Positions 28,596 to 39,581 are shown, numbered from the stretch's first letter. The stretch is 64,000 nt of DNA from Isochrysis galbana (GCA_018136815.1 CM030944.1:930456-994455); one strand, 5' to 3'. The notes: a model not told the origin generated them from the letters alone. A program made the numbers and translations.

Positions 28596-30494
28596 TCATT
28601 CAATCGCCTCGCTTTCCTCGGCGGCAAGCAGTGAAGTGTCGAAGTTGAGGACATAGTGGTGACCCGAGGCACCCATGGGAGCTATCTCTCCACCTGGAAG
28701 ACGTAGATAGCAATCCTTATTGAGAAACGTAGATATGCTGTCGTTCTCATAGCCAGCACGGCAGCTAAATAGTCTAGCTGTTAGACCAGGGACGACACGA
28801 ACTCCTGTAAGGCGGACCGGGACTTGTTTGATTACAAAGTTAGATTTGTCGCTGGTGGTGTAGCACTTAGCCTCAACGATAATGGTCATATCGCCAATCT
28901 TGGTGATTGGCACGCGGCGCCCATCGCCAATGACAATGAAGGTGTTTGGATTGTCATCTGTGATTCGGTCTAGTTCCAATTCGTTAGCTATGCAATGTTT
29001 GGTAGCTCCACAATCGACGATGAACTCAAGCCGCTTGGCCGCGGAGTCAGCGAGCATTGCGGTGTCGCATTGGCTCGGCACACCGAACGTCTCGGTAGTG
29101 CTAGAAACAAGGGTTGTTATGGTGGCCCAAATGTAGCGTAGCCAACGCCACAGGCCTGAAAACGCAAGTGCAAGACTCGGGGGGGACGCAGTTTCAAAGC
29201 CCATGGAGCTCATAGAGAAAGCTGTATCATCAAGGATGTCGCTCCAATTCTCGTCGGTGGCGGTGAAGTTAACTGTGTCCGTTGGGGCGTCCGAAGTAGG
29301 GGATTTGTCGGCTTCGTTTGCGTCGGATAGTAGATACGCTGATCCTCCTTTACCTCGGCCTCCTTTATTATTGTGAGAATGGTTACTTTTACCTTTACCT
29401 CGACCGCCTTTTGCACGCGAGCCGGCGTGGGATTGTAGGGCGGTTATCCAGTCACTAATAGTAACGGATTGGTCGGGTGGGGTGGGACAGACATTAGCTT
29501 GATGTCCTGACCCTTGGCAACGATAGCATCTAGCCGCTTTCAGAGCTTGGCTAGTTGTTAAGACAGCTCTTGGAGATGGATGTGAGGCGGAATCAGAAGG
29601 CAATTTTGCTAGCAAGGCAGACTCATTGGTGTAGGATGCATCTGGACGCGGCCCTCCACCTGTTGCACGCCTTCCACCCTCCTTGGGAATAGATATAGCC
29701 CCTTGGTCGAATTTGATTTTCCACAACGGTTGGAGATCAGCTTTGAGTTTAAGAATATCTCGCTTGTTGTTTGTCCAATAACGTCGTTGGGAAGGTGGAG
29801 CAGCAATCTCTTCTTGGCATTTGTGGGCTAGAGACTCGGAGATGTCCGGGGTGATGCAAGAGAGCAACTTGATAACAAGTTGATCGTCCGATTTTTGCTT
29901 GTCGGATGGTCGTTTCGCATTGAGACTGTGTAGGTGAGTGATGAGGTTGATGATGGAATGCTCATTAATACCGACCGTTAGTATGGAGACAGCATCCCAT
30001 TCAGTATCATGGGCCATTAGAGTTAGGTCATCAACTTGTTGATGGCATTGATCATAGAGGATCCTGTACGCCCTAGCTCCGTCGTGTGGAGCTTGAGAAG
30101 TAAGCATCTCTCGCAAATTGGAGTTTGAGATGTGTTCCATTAGGTATGAGAATAGGATTCTCTTCCTCTTGATGTGATCATTCAGTTGTTGCCTTGCCCC
30201 TGCCCTCACTGAACCATCGGCATTGTAGAATTGATAGAGAGGCACGCCTCCAAAGATTGAGCGGTCCGTGTTTGGGTCTTGTTCAATATATCCTCCCACA
30301 TCTAGGCCCAACATGCAAGTAGTGAGATCGGCATCGCCTATGTAGTCGCGAGAGAAGGCGTTACCGAAGTCTCGGCAGAAGAGTTCGAAGGGACGGCCAG
30401 GTGTACCGTCAAATGGACGGCAGCGATACTTCCGCGAGTCGTAGTCATCCATATTGGTGGACTCTCCCACCATCAAAGCCATTTCTGGTGCCAT
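28596..30494 (-). CDS. Gag-protease polyprotein of the TR-GAG element
   Basis: Uninterrupted 632-codon ORF. The N-terminal two thirds is a copia-type Gag (RPFDGTPGRPFELFCRDFGN near the start), with a CX2CX4HX4C zinc knuckle (CYRCQGSGHQANVCP, ~29470-29520) followed by a basic RGGRGKG stretch for RNA binding. A retropepsin-like domain follows with the active-site motif FIVDCGATKHCIANE (~29000). The frame closes right before the 3' LTR, with no pol downstream. The product would form particles that package its own or related RNA. A leader of about 640 bp separates the 5' LTR from the ATG. Confidence 0.88.
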   Translation of the reverse strand: MAPEMALMVGESTNMDDYDSRKYRCRPFDGTPGRPFELFCRDFGNAFSRDYIGDADLTTCMLGLDVGGYIEQDPNTDRSIFGGVPLYQFYNADGSVRAGARQQLNDHIKRKRILFSYLMEHISNSNLREMLTSQAPHDGARAYRILYDQCHQQVDDLTLMAHDTEWDAVSILTVGINEHSIINLITHLHSLNAKRPSDKQKSDDQLVIKLLSCITPDISESLAHKCQEEIAAPPSQRRYWTNNKRDILKLKADLQPLWKIKFDQGAISIPKEGGRRATGGGPRPDASYTNESALLAKLPSDSASHPSPRAVLTTSQALKAARCYRCQGSGHQANVCPTPPDQSVTISDWITALQSHAGSRAKGGRGKGKSNHSHNNKGGRGKGGSAYLLSDANEADKSPTSDAPTDTVNFTATDENWSDILDDTAFSMSSMGFETASPPSLALAFSGLWRWLRYIWATITTLVSSTTETFGVPSQCDTAMLADSAAKRLEFIVDCGATKHCIANELELDRITDDNPNTFIVIGDGRRVPITKIGDMTIIVEAKCYTTSDKSNFVIKQVPVRLTGVRVVPGLTARLFSCRAGYENDSISTFLNKDCYLRLPGGEIAPMGASGHHYVLNFDTSLLAAEESEAIE

Positions 30495-31132
30495 TTCTGG
30501 TTGTTGACCTTGGTGTTTAGCCTTTGATCGGGCGTCGTTCGAGGATGGCTTCGTCGGCGCAGTGGGGACAGCCGAGCCCGAGTGAGCAGCGTCGCGCTCA
30601 TGCGAAGCCTCGTGTGATGCTACGTGGGGCCCAGTGGGATAACCAAATCAAGGAATTGAACCAGCCTCCAAAAGGATTTGCAACTTGAACGAAAAGATTA
30701 CGGGTGGAGTAGCGGCGGTGAGACTCGATCCACACACCTTCAGCTGTGTACGAGATACGGCGACGGCCGTACCGGTAGGCCATCGGCTTCGCTTTATCAC
30801 CATGCGTGCCAGAGCGGTATAGGAACTGTTGGAAAAGCTGAGTGTTCTCCCCGTCAAACAGAGAATGATCTTGGGAGGTTTTGATGTTCAGTGCTGCCGG
30901 AAATTCGGCTCGCGGGTCGCGCGACGGTGCTGACAGAGTCTGTTGGGCCCATGTGTTGACTGGGGTCCCAACACCCACTCCCTTGAGCGGGGTCCGAGGG
31001 TCGGAAGAACTTTTTGGAGAAAAAAGTTGTTCGGTCTCTGGAATTTGTCCAAGCTTTTGGATGAAGAGGTCCGGGGTACGCGCGCTCAGTCGCGCGCGCA
31101 AGACAGGTGAGTGTCTCTCGGCGGGGGTACCA

Positions 31133-31308
31133 TGTTTGAACCACCCATATGGTGGTCCATGAATAGATAGCAGTGTTGTGTAGACCATTGATAACATCGT
31201 GCGGCTAGCACTCGTGACGGCGACGCAAGAACTCCAGACAAGGTCGACGTTGCCACACACATAGTAGAGCTGAGGTATCTACAACAAAACACGACTTAAG
31301 ATTAAACA
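31133..31308 (-). repeat. LTR of the TR-GAG element (5' LTR on coding strand)
   Basis: Identical to 28383-28558. It is followed on the plus strand by the second AGTCT (31309-31313). Confidence 0.93.
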
Positions 31309-31313
31309 AGTCT

Positions 31314-31591
31314 AAGATGCCTGTTGGCGCGCACGCAGAGACCTCTCCTCGGGTGCCGTTAGGGTGGCGCCAGCCGTGCAGCTTTCCCACGAGGCGGCCT
31401 CTCGCCCCCTCCCTCCCGCCCCCTCGCCCTCCAACCTCTCGCCCTACTATTGCTCGTCTCTCTACCTGTTCTCTCCCTCCAGTCCCCCGCACACTCGCCT
31501 CTGCGCTGTGCCACCTTCCCTCACTTCCGCCCATCGCCTTCTCACCTTGCAAACTGCGACTCGTAGCCTTCGGGTGTGGAGGTCGCTCGCA
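31314..31591 (+). promoter_or_regulatory. Probable promoter/5'UTR of the NIPA-like gene
   Basis: C/T-rich sequence between the TR-GAG insertion and the ATG at 31592. No TATA box is obvious. The transposon now supplies everything upstream of 31309, so upstream regulation of this gene may be altered. Confidence 0.4.
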
Positions 31592-33613
31592 ATGGCAGGC
31601 CATGCGCAAGCCGCGCTCGGCTCAGCACACAACTTCTTCCAATTAGCTATGCCGCAATGCAGCGCCAAACCTATCAACGAGTCCATCTCGAACGCGGTGA
31701 TTGGGCTGGTCCTCGTGGTCGTTGCATCGCTTGGAATCTGTCTTGCTCTTTACGTGCAGAAAGTGGTGCATCTGCGAAGTGATCCAGAGACAGGGCTGGA
31801 GCGTATACACTTCACACGCGTGCCACTTTGGTGGGCTGGGGTGCTGGGTAATGCCGTGAGCGAGTTGGTCAATTTGGCGGCTCTAGGCTTTGCACCTGCG
31901 ACGTTGGTGGCGCCTCTCGGCTGCCTATGCGTCGTCTTCAATGCTCTGACTGCAGTTTTTTGGCTGGGAGAGCCCTTCTTCAAGCGGGACCTGGCGGGGC
32001 TACTCTTGATCTCTCTTGGCGTGGGGATCGTAGTGCTATCACAGGTAGGGCTATATTCTCTAATAGCTCCCGGTTTCGTGGCAAGCAAGTTGCTTAAGAA
32101 CTTGCATACCCGACTTTGCCGATGCCCATTACAATGCCAACTCTTGACCTTGAGCACCCTTGATGCACATCGTAGGTCCGGTCTCCCGTGGAACCCCTCA
32201 CTGTCGATAGCCTCAAGCATGTGATCACGTCACCTAACTTTGCTCTGTACCTTTCTCTTCTGGTATGCATGTTGCTCATCCTAGTCGCCTGCATACAACA
32301 AAGGTGCGTCACAATGTCAAAGGAAAAATCAGCCCCTACAGCCGGTTTGGCTTAGGAGGAGATATCGCGGGGACGGACGGTGGGAGATGGAGGAGGGTGC
32401 GTGGCGGCTCTTGTGCGGCACACCCTGCGAGAACCAGTTGTGCGGGTGAATCCACCCACAACACTCTTGCCATCTCCGGGCCGCTTCTTTCTTCTCCTAT
32501 CCTTGCGCCAACAACGTCTCCGTCTGGCGCACAGGTATGCCACTCGATTTTGCTGGGTTTACCTCGCCGAGAGTGCTGTGTTTGCCTCCATTACCACGGT
32601 TGGAGCCCGTGCTTTTGCTTCATTGTGTGGAGCTCCACTTTCTGGGAGCTGGGCAAATGCGATCGATCCAGAGGCCTGGCCCCTTTTTTGGGGTGCTCTA
32701 TTCTTGCTCTCCTCAACAGCTGTATGCTCCCTCATTTTGCAAAATCGAGCCATGGTTCACTTTGGCAATTCGGAGGTTGTCCCAGTCTATTTCTGCTTCT
32801 TCTCCGTCGGAAGTGGTCTGGGGTCTGCTATGGTGTATCAGGTGATGAATACCCTCGCACTATGGTCCGCTCAGCTATGCGTGCTTCGTCGGAGTGGTAG
32901 CATCACTGCACACATCGAACGTTGCATGAATGTCGCCCAATTGGCTGAGTGGCGCTCTCCCTTAGCAATGCCGATGACCTGGCTTCATTGTATACAAGTT
33001 ATGCTTGTTTATCGCGGCATGGTTAGCCGGCATATGTGGCCAATCTCTTCCCTCCGTTTGTGCCGTGGCCACTCCGCAGGAACTCTGCTGGCCATGGATG
33101 CTTCTCATGTTGCCAGGCCTCCTCTGTTGTGTCGGTGGCGTCTTTTGCATATCTTTCATGCGAGAAGCTCGCATCTCTCGATGGAGAGCGAAGCAAGGTG
33201 TGGACATCATTGACGTGTGTCCGTTGTCGATTGTAGATGCGGAGGCGCAATTGTCGGCCCCTGCTACACCAGCGCCACGCACGCCTCAGCCTCGATCAAC
33301 CACTTCCTCACGTCGCTTCATGTCGACCGGAGGCACGCCGTCTGTTTGTGCCACTCGCCGTTCCACCTATTCGGAGATGGAGGGCACCCTTGCCATTGGT
33401 GGTACCGGTTTCTCTAGTTTCAGCAACGTTGTCTCGCTTTTGAGTGGTGCTGGCACCCCCCGACGAGGTGGCGACTTGCTTTATCCATCGCCTTCCGCAG
33501 CCGCAGGCGCGGCCCTCCTAGCGGACTGGCCCCCGGGACGCATTGGCGTCTCGCAGACGTCACGAGCTCACGCTAATGATGTGCAAGACGCCGCAGCTGC
33601 CTCCCCAAGCTAG
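31592..33613 (+). CDS. NIPA-type magnesium transporter (DMT superfamily)
   Basis: Four exons: 31592-32044, 32176-32303, 32535-32841 and 32999-33613, all GT-AG (introns 131, 231 and 157 bp), giving 500 aa. Transmembrane helices alternate through residues ~25-320: NAVIGLVLVVVASLGICLAL; RVPLWWAGVLGNAVSELVNLAALGFAPATLVAPLGCLCVVFNALTA; RDLAGLLLISLGVGIVVLSQ; NFALYLSLLVCMLLILVACI; WVYLAESAVFASITTVGARAFASL; EVVPVYFCFFSVGSGLGSAMVYQ; LCLFIAAWLAGICG; WMLLMLPGLLCCVGGVFCISF. The APxxLVAPLGCLCVVFNA and NSEVVPVYF segments are NIPA hallmarks. In animals and plants NIPA proteins move Mg2+ across plasma or endosomal membranes. The ~170-residue C-terminal tail is cytosolic, Ser/Thr/Gly-rich and family-atypical. 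An in-frame upstream ATG at 31364 exists, but MAGHAQ at 31592 fits better. The first exon starts 280 bp from the copia-type insertion. Confidence 0.88.
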
Positions 33614-34083
33614 TAGCGCATTCCAAAGATTTGGGTAGGGCGGCTAAAGCTGGCGCGCCGTGCCGTGCTCTGCCTTGCCCTCGCCTGCGGCTGGCGGCAA
33701 GCCGGAAGCATCGTATCTGTGCACAGAGGAGGGGGTGCCAATATGGAACGAGTGTCATCAATCATGCTTGTAGAGCAGCGCAAATCCATTGCATTTCGGC
33801 GATGAAGCAAGACCGAAGACGCAACGGGTTTGCGCCCATCAGCCATGCGCAAGATTACCGCTTGCTTTGGCGTGACGCTTTGTTTGGCCTTCTGTTTTGG
33901 GGGGGGGCTCATGTTCTTCTCACGTGTGGCGGAAGAGTGGGGGTAAGTAGATTAGAGAATGTTATGACCTAGCCAACACACAGGCTTGTACGACTGTGCG
34001 CAAAGAGCGACCCCGTTGGCGAAGTCCCTCGAAGCGCGTCGTAGTCGAGCGCAGCGCGCACTGCTTGAAGTGCTGCCGGCCCA
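33614..34083. other. 3' flank of the NIPA-like gene, nothing recognised
   Basis: Unique sequence with short ORFs on both strands lacking domains; ends at the target duplication of the retroposon at 34102. Confidence 0.4.
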
Positions 34084-34101
34084 TAGCGCCCACGCACCAT
34101 C
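34084..34101. repeat. 18-bp target-site duplication, left copy
   Basis: TAGCGCCCACGCACCATC, identical to 35039-35056. Confidence 0.92.
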
Positions 34102-35038
34102 GACCTACTTTTATAAGTGGGGGTCAATGGGGGCCTCGCGCCCCCCTCTCTCCATTGCGGACACCCCCCGGGGTGGGCCCGTACACTCAACCCCAGCCCC
34201 TGCCCTCTGGCAGGGGCAGGGCACTCATCAATACAGCCCAGACCCCTAGTGGGCGCGGGCCGCGAGCCGCACTCCCAGGCCCCAGGCCCGCATGGGCCTG
34301 CTCTCGTACTGACTCCCCCCCCCATCCCTGGTCGCCAGGCAGACGGGGGCCTCAGGGCGGCACCCAAGGCCAGCGAGGCGAGCGAGGGAGAGGCAGGGGG
34401 GGCCAGGGGCTGAGCCCCAGCCTCCACCGCCCCCTGAGCTGCCCTTGCTGGCCCTCTGGGCGCCCCTGAAGGACCTCTGAGAGCAGGCCATGGCGCGCCG
34501 CATGGCGACGCGCCGCAGGGACCGGGGCGGAAGAGAATGGAACGAGGGAGAGGGGGGGATTTGCACCCCCCCCGATGGAGTGTGGTGAGAAACGAGCCCC
34601 GTTTGCGTTAGCAAACGGGCGAAGGGGGGCGGCTGGCGACAGGAGAGGCGAGAAGAAGGGAGTGGCTCAAGACGTCCCTGTGGCAGGTATCGGGGGGCGC
34701 AGACATTTATTTCTTCGAGGACCGCTCGCGGCGCGAGCTGTAAGGGCCGTTCCCCTTTTTTGACGAGAGGTTCCTCCCCCCCCCCCCCGGTGCTTTTTCC
34801 CGGAGAGTCGGCCGGCGTCGACCGGACCGCCTCAATGGGTTTTCCCTCATTTTAACTTGTGGGGAGTTAGAATGGGAGCCGGGGGCCTGCGAGGGGGGAG
34901 ATGTGGAAGGGTGCATAGGAGTATGTATCTGTGACAACAGCACGCGCCAAGGTGTACGGGCAGGTGCGCTGAGGGCTGTCGTGTTAGTACCGGGCTAGTG
35001 AGAGTAGTGGTACTAATGCTCAGATAGATTATTATTAT
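34102..35038 (+). mobile_element. Full-length retroposon, second head type, 937 bp
   Basis: Bounded by an exact 18-bp target duplication. The 5' end is GACCTACTTTTATAAGTGGG, a palindromic head, then GGGGGCCTCGCGCCCCCCTC. The body shares GCGAGGGAGAGGCAGG and CCCCCTGAGCTG words with the 23.1-23.9 kb element. The 3' end is (ATT)n (GATTATTATTAT). A simple-sequence tail plus long TSD is the signature of target-primed reverse transcription. No coding capacity is evident. It settles the orientation of the family: the palindrome is 5', the AT tail is 3'. Confidence 0.88.
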
Positions 35039-35056
35039 TAGCGCCCACGCACCATC
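35039..35056. repeat. 18-bp target-site duplication, right copy
   Basis: Exact match to 34084-34101. Confidence 0.92.
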
Positions 35057-35164
35057 ATCAATGATCAATACTATCCAATTGTCCATCGCGATCCCATCGA
35101 AGTCGTCATGGGTAATGGGGAAGTTGTCTTTCATATCCATATTATATCTGATTATATCTCACTA

Positions 35165-35862
35165 TCAACTATAAGCTATAAGTTATTTATACTTAGTACT
35201 TAGCACTTAGCATTCGCCCATGGGGGGGCACGAGCGCCCCCCTCCCCCCTCTCCCCCTATCTCCCTCTCTCCACTCCTCCCCTGCCGTAGGGGAGGAACC
35301 ACTCATGCTCCTGGCATGCCTGATGGCTTGCCAGGAGCACACTGCCATGCTGACCCATCCTCCTCCCCACAGGCTCGCCTGTATCGCGCGTGTCCTGACC
35401 CGGCGTGGCCAGCCCACCGCTCCAACCCCTCCTCCCCCCTCCCCCCTCCCCCCGGTCGACAGGCGGACTGGTGCAGATTGGGGGCCCCAGAGGCGTAGGA
35501 GCGCCAGCGAGGGAGAGGCGGAGAGACAGGGGAGGCCAAGGCCCAGCCCCAGCCTCCTCTGCCCCCTGAGCTGGCCTCCAGGAGCCTCCAGGCTCCAGGC
35601 TCCAGGGGCCGCCAGAGGCCAGAGGGCAGCTGCAGGCCTGCCGCAGGCGCGCTATCGCGCGCGCCGCAGGAGAGGGGAGAGAGCGCGCGAAAAAGGGGTG
35701 GGCGCGAGCGAGCTAGAGCTGCGCCCACACGAAAATAGGTAAGTCCCGCGCCTGTGCGCCTGTTTACAGGGTGAGTTGTAAGTCGGGATTGATGATTGAT
35801 GCCGCCGCCTACCCGGAACACAGGAGGAAGGGGGGAAAGATCACCGGGGGGGGGTGTGGGGG
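35165..35862 (+). mobile_element. Palindrome-headed retroposon, diverged copy
   Basis: A degenerate head (TTATACTTAGTACTTAGC) leads into TTCGCCCATGGGGGGGCACG, the CCTGGCATGCC/GGCTTGCCAGG body and the CCCCCTGAGCTGGCC segment. The part from 35650 (CCGCAGGAGAGGGGAGAGAG) to 35862 is shared with 10150-10365. No target duplication was found. Confidence 0.75.
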
Positions 35863-36689
35863 GGGGGGCGATTCGGGCTCTCCGAGATAGTGTATTTGTA
35901 TTTAGGCCAGTTTCCTGTTTCCTGTTTTGCCGTTTTTGGGTTACATTTCGGATTTCGTTGTGACCGTGGGGGCCCCCGGCCGGTGTCCGGGGTGGGTCTG
36001 GGGCCCAAAGGGCAAAGGGCACCGACAATACCGAATATGCTGACGACATGTATTTTGAATATGTGCAGCCAGATGGGTGATGGGTGTTTTCCTTTTCCTT
36101 TCCCGGGGTTTCCCCCGCTTTACTCTTTACTCTTAACTCTTACTTATTTGGTGTTGTTGGTGTATTTCCTCAATCTCAATCCTGACGACTTTTTCATTTT
36201 TTTACACCTTTAGAAGTTTAAATAAATAGAAATAGTGTTTGACCGCCCTACGCCCTACGCCCTACCCTTTGCGGTTCTAGCGTCTTTTGTTATTATTTGG
36301 TTACGTTTTGTTGTGGGGGCCCAAGGGGGGTCTAGGTCCCAATGTCCCAATGGCCAATGCGCCCCGGATATGTGATATGTTATAGATATGTGATATATGT
36401 GCTTGTTGGGACCATTGAATGGTCCATTGGGAACTTTCTACTGAAAAAAATCCTCAAATGTTCTCAACCGTGAGATGGTCATTTATGTACCCCTAATAAA
36501 ACCCCCCTGTTTGCCCGCCCTACTAGACAGATGCTAGATGCTAGCCAATAGCAAGTCAACCATTCGATCTATGTTCTATTCTTCTCCCACGATTTGATCG
36601 TATATGACACTTCTACATGGGGAGTACTGGTAAACAGAGTCTGTCCCCTCGCTCTGGCGGGAGCTGGGCGGGCGAGCTCAGGGGGAGAG
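35863..36689. repeat. Dispersed-repeat zone, no gene
   Basis: Two diverged copies of one repeat (~35930-36200 and ~36235-36500), each with GTGGGGGCCC, GGTCT.GG.CCCAA and GGATATGTG/GAATATG words, also present at 21.7 kb. GACCGCCCTAC/GCCCGCCCTACTA words at 36235 and 36510 match 16.95 kb. Confidence 0.55.
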
Positions 36690-36710
36690 AGAGAGAGTCG
36701 GAAAGCTTGG

Positions 36711-36750
<40 letters not shown>

Positions 36751-37104
36751 CGCTAGAGAGGGGGGGGGGGAGAGAGGGAGAGAGGGAGGAACTGAAGTTT
36801 TATGGTAGAGTACACTACTTGTGTGTCTGCGACGACGGGGAGAGAGAATAAGGGGAAATACGAGGAGTAGAGAGAGATACGTGAGAAGGCACAAGAGGAA
36901 GGGAAAAGAAGAGAAGAGCTGGAGAGAGAGAGAGAGAGAGAGCACCACGCGGAGAGGGTGGGGGGGGGAGAGGAGCGGGGGAGGGAGAAGAGAGAGAATA
37001 GGGATCGATCTGCGGTGAGAAAAGCACCCGAAGAAAGAGAGAAGAACACACCAGCGTAGAGAGAAGAGAAGAGCGAGAGGGCGAGCGGGGCGGGAGGGCC
37101 GGCG
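36690..37104. repeat. (GA)n/(CT)n microsatellites in the carbonic anhydrase 5' region
   Basis: A (CT)n run at about 36713-36748 and several (GA)n runs at 36680-37080 immediately precede the ATG. The GA-rich leader resembles those of the 1.3-kaa gene (17.3 kb) and others in the window and is probably the 5'UTR/promoter. Confidence 0.6.
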
Positions 37105-39169
37105 ATGTCTTCCAGCGCTCTCTCGCTGGTTGGCGCAGGCGTGCTCGGGCTGGCTGCGGGCGCGGCTCTGGTGTACATACTGCATCATCCGGAGGCAGAC
37201 GAGCCAGCGCTCTCTCCCGACCAGGCCTTCGCCCTCGCCCAGCAGCAGCTCCTCCGGCAGCCCAATGAACCTCGTATCCAGATGCACTCGATGCCGATGC
37301 AAGCCATCGCCAGGCCTATCACCAGGCCTTCCTCGCCCATGGTGCGGTATGGTGGAGCCGGATTAGGCCAACCGTCGGGACTTCCACCCACCAACGCGCT
37401 CTACGCACAGACAGCCGGCGCATCGCTCTACGGGTATACCGCCGGACCCGGGCAGTACATGCAGCCGCCCATCGCTGCTGGCATGCCTCTCCCGTCTACA
37501 TACGAGCAGGAGATCACACAGAGCCAGAGAATTGGGAGGCAGGTCGAGGCCGAGTTTGAGAACACCGTGCCTTCGATGGAGGACCTCGTCCGTTTGCGCG
37601 AGGAACAGGACCTCGCCGACCTCAACACCTCGCCCGCCGACGTGCTCGAGATGCTCAGCCAGGGCAACGTGCGCTTCTGGACTGGCCAGTCGACACGGCC
37701 GCAGCTCAATGCGATGCAGCGACGAGCGGAGATCTGGCAGTCGTATCCCAAAGTGGCGATCATCGGCTGCTCCGACTCGCGCGTGCCACCAGAGATCATC
37801 TTTGATCTAGGGCTAGGGGATGTCTTCGTTATTCGCGTCGCTGGTGTGCCGTTGCTCGCTACAATGCAACATGCGCATTGTGGGGAGTTGGCAAGTGCCG
37901 GGGATTCTTTGGATATGAGGGGTGGACTGCACGCGCGTCGCGTAGAGGCTCTCTTGCTAATACCCTGACGCGGCGCTTGTATTTAAGTCTACCTTATGGG
38001 GCGAACGATCTAATCGTTCAGTGTGCATATCTGGCGTTGTCCCCTCTACAGAATCCTGATCCTTGGCGTGACCCCTTCTTCATGCGCTGCAGGCAACGCG
38101 TCCGGCTCCGGTGTCTCGGGCTCCATTCTCTACGCAGTGACACATTTACGCGTGAAGGTCAGCAGCATTCGGTTATTCCTGCGATCCATCGCACAGGATG
38201 GCGTCATGTCATCCACTACCCTTCTATGGAATGTGGGACACAATGCACGCTATTCACTGGGGCGCTCGGGTTCGATTAGGGTGCTCTAGTTTCAGGTCCT
38301 TCACGCAAGCCTTGGTCTCCTCGCGCAATGGCAGGTGGTCCTTGTCCTCGGCCATGAGGGCTGCGGCATCATCCGCACCTCTCAGAAATCACTGGATGAG
38401 ATCGACCAAGAACCACCTGAGCTCGCCACATGGTTCAAGGTAGTCTCCGCTTATGGATTGCACCTTCCCAATGCTACGTTGCCCTGACACGAAGCACCTT
38501 AGGAGACACCATCTCGAGCAGATCATGAGCGTCCCGCGTGACATCAGCCACTTACCTTCTGCCCTCCCGCCCACCGAGTTGGAAATCTCTTGCCAAACTA
38601 TTTTTGTCGGCACTGACAGTCACGATTTTGCTCTTGGCCTGGCAGACAGTTCGACGTGGCATTGGCCTCGAGATCAACCCCATCTCGGACATTTCTGACG
38701 TACGGGCGAAGGACCGAGAGGCTGTCATTCGGAACATCAGCTACCAGGTGCTAAGGATGCCCTCGCATTGACCCAGCAGTGCCTTTGGCCAAACGTGTTC
38801 TCCATCCCACAGCCAGCTTCATAAACCACAAGCAATGAGGGTCGTGCGTTCATGGCAATGCTGTACCGTTCTCACGCGCCGGAGCGAAACTAAAATTTTA
38901 GTCTAAGACGAGGTCACATTCGCTCAAAATGACACCCCTGCCGCCATCGTTGTCCATAGGTGCGCCACATCAAGTCCAACCCACACATCGCGCGCCGTGT
39001 TGCCACGGGCGAATTGCTCATTGCGGGCGCCTTCTACGAGAAACGTTCGGGGATGGTGGATTTTATCCGCGCTGAATGCGATGTGTCACCCCACTTGGCG
39101 CCACGAGGCAATCGAGCCATACGGGCTGAAGAGGAGCCTCCCATTCCATCCATTCAAGCTCCCGCTTGA
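37105..39169 (+). CDS. Beta-type carbonic anhydrase with N-terminal membrane anchor
   Basis: Five exons: 37105-37843, 38093-38157, 38335-38439, 38646-38747 and 38960-39169 (all GT-AG), giving 406 aa. It interconverts CO2 and bicarbonate at a Zn site. Ligands of the beta class are visible: Cys222, Asp224 and Arg226 in IIGCSDSRVPPE, and His275/Cys278 in LGHEGCG, which is split from the first set by introns. Core strands RVAGNASGSGVSGSILYAVTHL and the C-terminal VRHIKSNPHIARRVATGELLIAGAFYEKRSGMV fit the family. Exon 4 (TVRRGIGLEINPISDISDV...) is the least certain. Residues 5-27 (ALSLVGAGVLGLAAGAALVYILH) are a signal anchor. The ~130-residue Pro/Gln/Met-rich linker before the catalytic domain is unusual. 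Membrane or plastid-envelope placement would fit a carbon-concentrating role, but this is inference. Confidence 0.9.
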
Positions 39170-39209
39170 GGGCCCTTCTTCTTTCCAGCCTGGTCGCGCC
39201 GAGCCACAG

Positions 39210-39581
39210 ATGCCTCGGCGCTCGAAATCTCGGACGAGGCCGCCCAGTTGTTCATTTCATGTTTGCGCCTACGAGACTGCAGAGCCGACAATCGCCCGTC
39301 CTGGCTCCGCTTTTCTAAGCAGCCGGTGAGCAGTCGACGATCTCCTTGTCTTCGCAGCTCAGGCAAAATGGTAGGGTCCTTCGTACTCCGCGTCTTCTGC
39401 ATGGTGCAAAAGTCTTGCGCAGTGATTCACATGTAAGGGGTCATCCGAAGCGAATCAAGATGAACGAGCGGGTGGGCATGGTGTGCTACACCCTGCGCGA
39501 CACCCTTCCGCTGGAGGAGGGAGGCGCAGTGTCGAGCTCCGTCGTGCGTTGCCTCGTCGAGATAGTTCAGGATGGCCTTTG
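39210..39581 (+). CDS. Possible exons of an unrecognised gene (or extra 3' exons of the carbonic anhydrase)
   Basis: Two peptide-like exons: ~39210-39325 (DASALEISDEAAQLFISCLR...LRFSKQP) and 39358-39581 (LRQNGRVLRTPRLLHGAKVL, MNERVGMVCYTLRDTLPLEE, VVRCLVEIVQDGL), joined by a 32-bp gap with GTGAGC/TTCGCAG ends and followed by a GTAAGT donor. Downstream, 39730-39960 stays open (YAIYQWPCVFICVLFHLFNA). No domain is recognised. The 32-bp intron would be unusually short, so the model is tentative. Confidence 0.3.

Larger units (their letters stand above)
28383..31308 (-). mobile_element. Copia-type gag-only LTR element (TR-GAG), 2926 bp, looks whole
   Basis: Two LTRs of 176 bp (28383-28558 and 31133-31308) that read as identical, with TG...CA ends and a 5-bp target duplication AGTCT. 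On the coding (minus) strand the 5' LTR is followed directly by a primer-binding site beginning TGGTACCCCCGCCGAGAG, and the 3' LTR is preceded by the polypurine tract TGTGGGGGAG. The interior encodes only a gag-protease protein; integrase, RT and RNase H are absent, so it must rely on a partner element. Identical LTRs and intact TSD mean a very recent insertion. It lies about 280 bp upstream of the NIPA-like gene's ATG. Confidence 0.93.
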
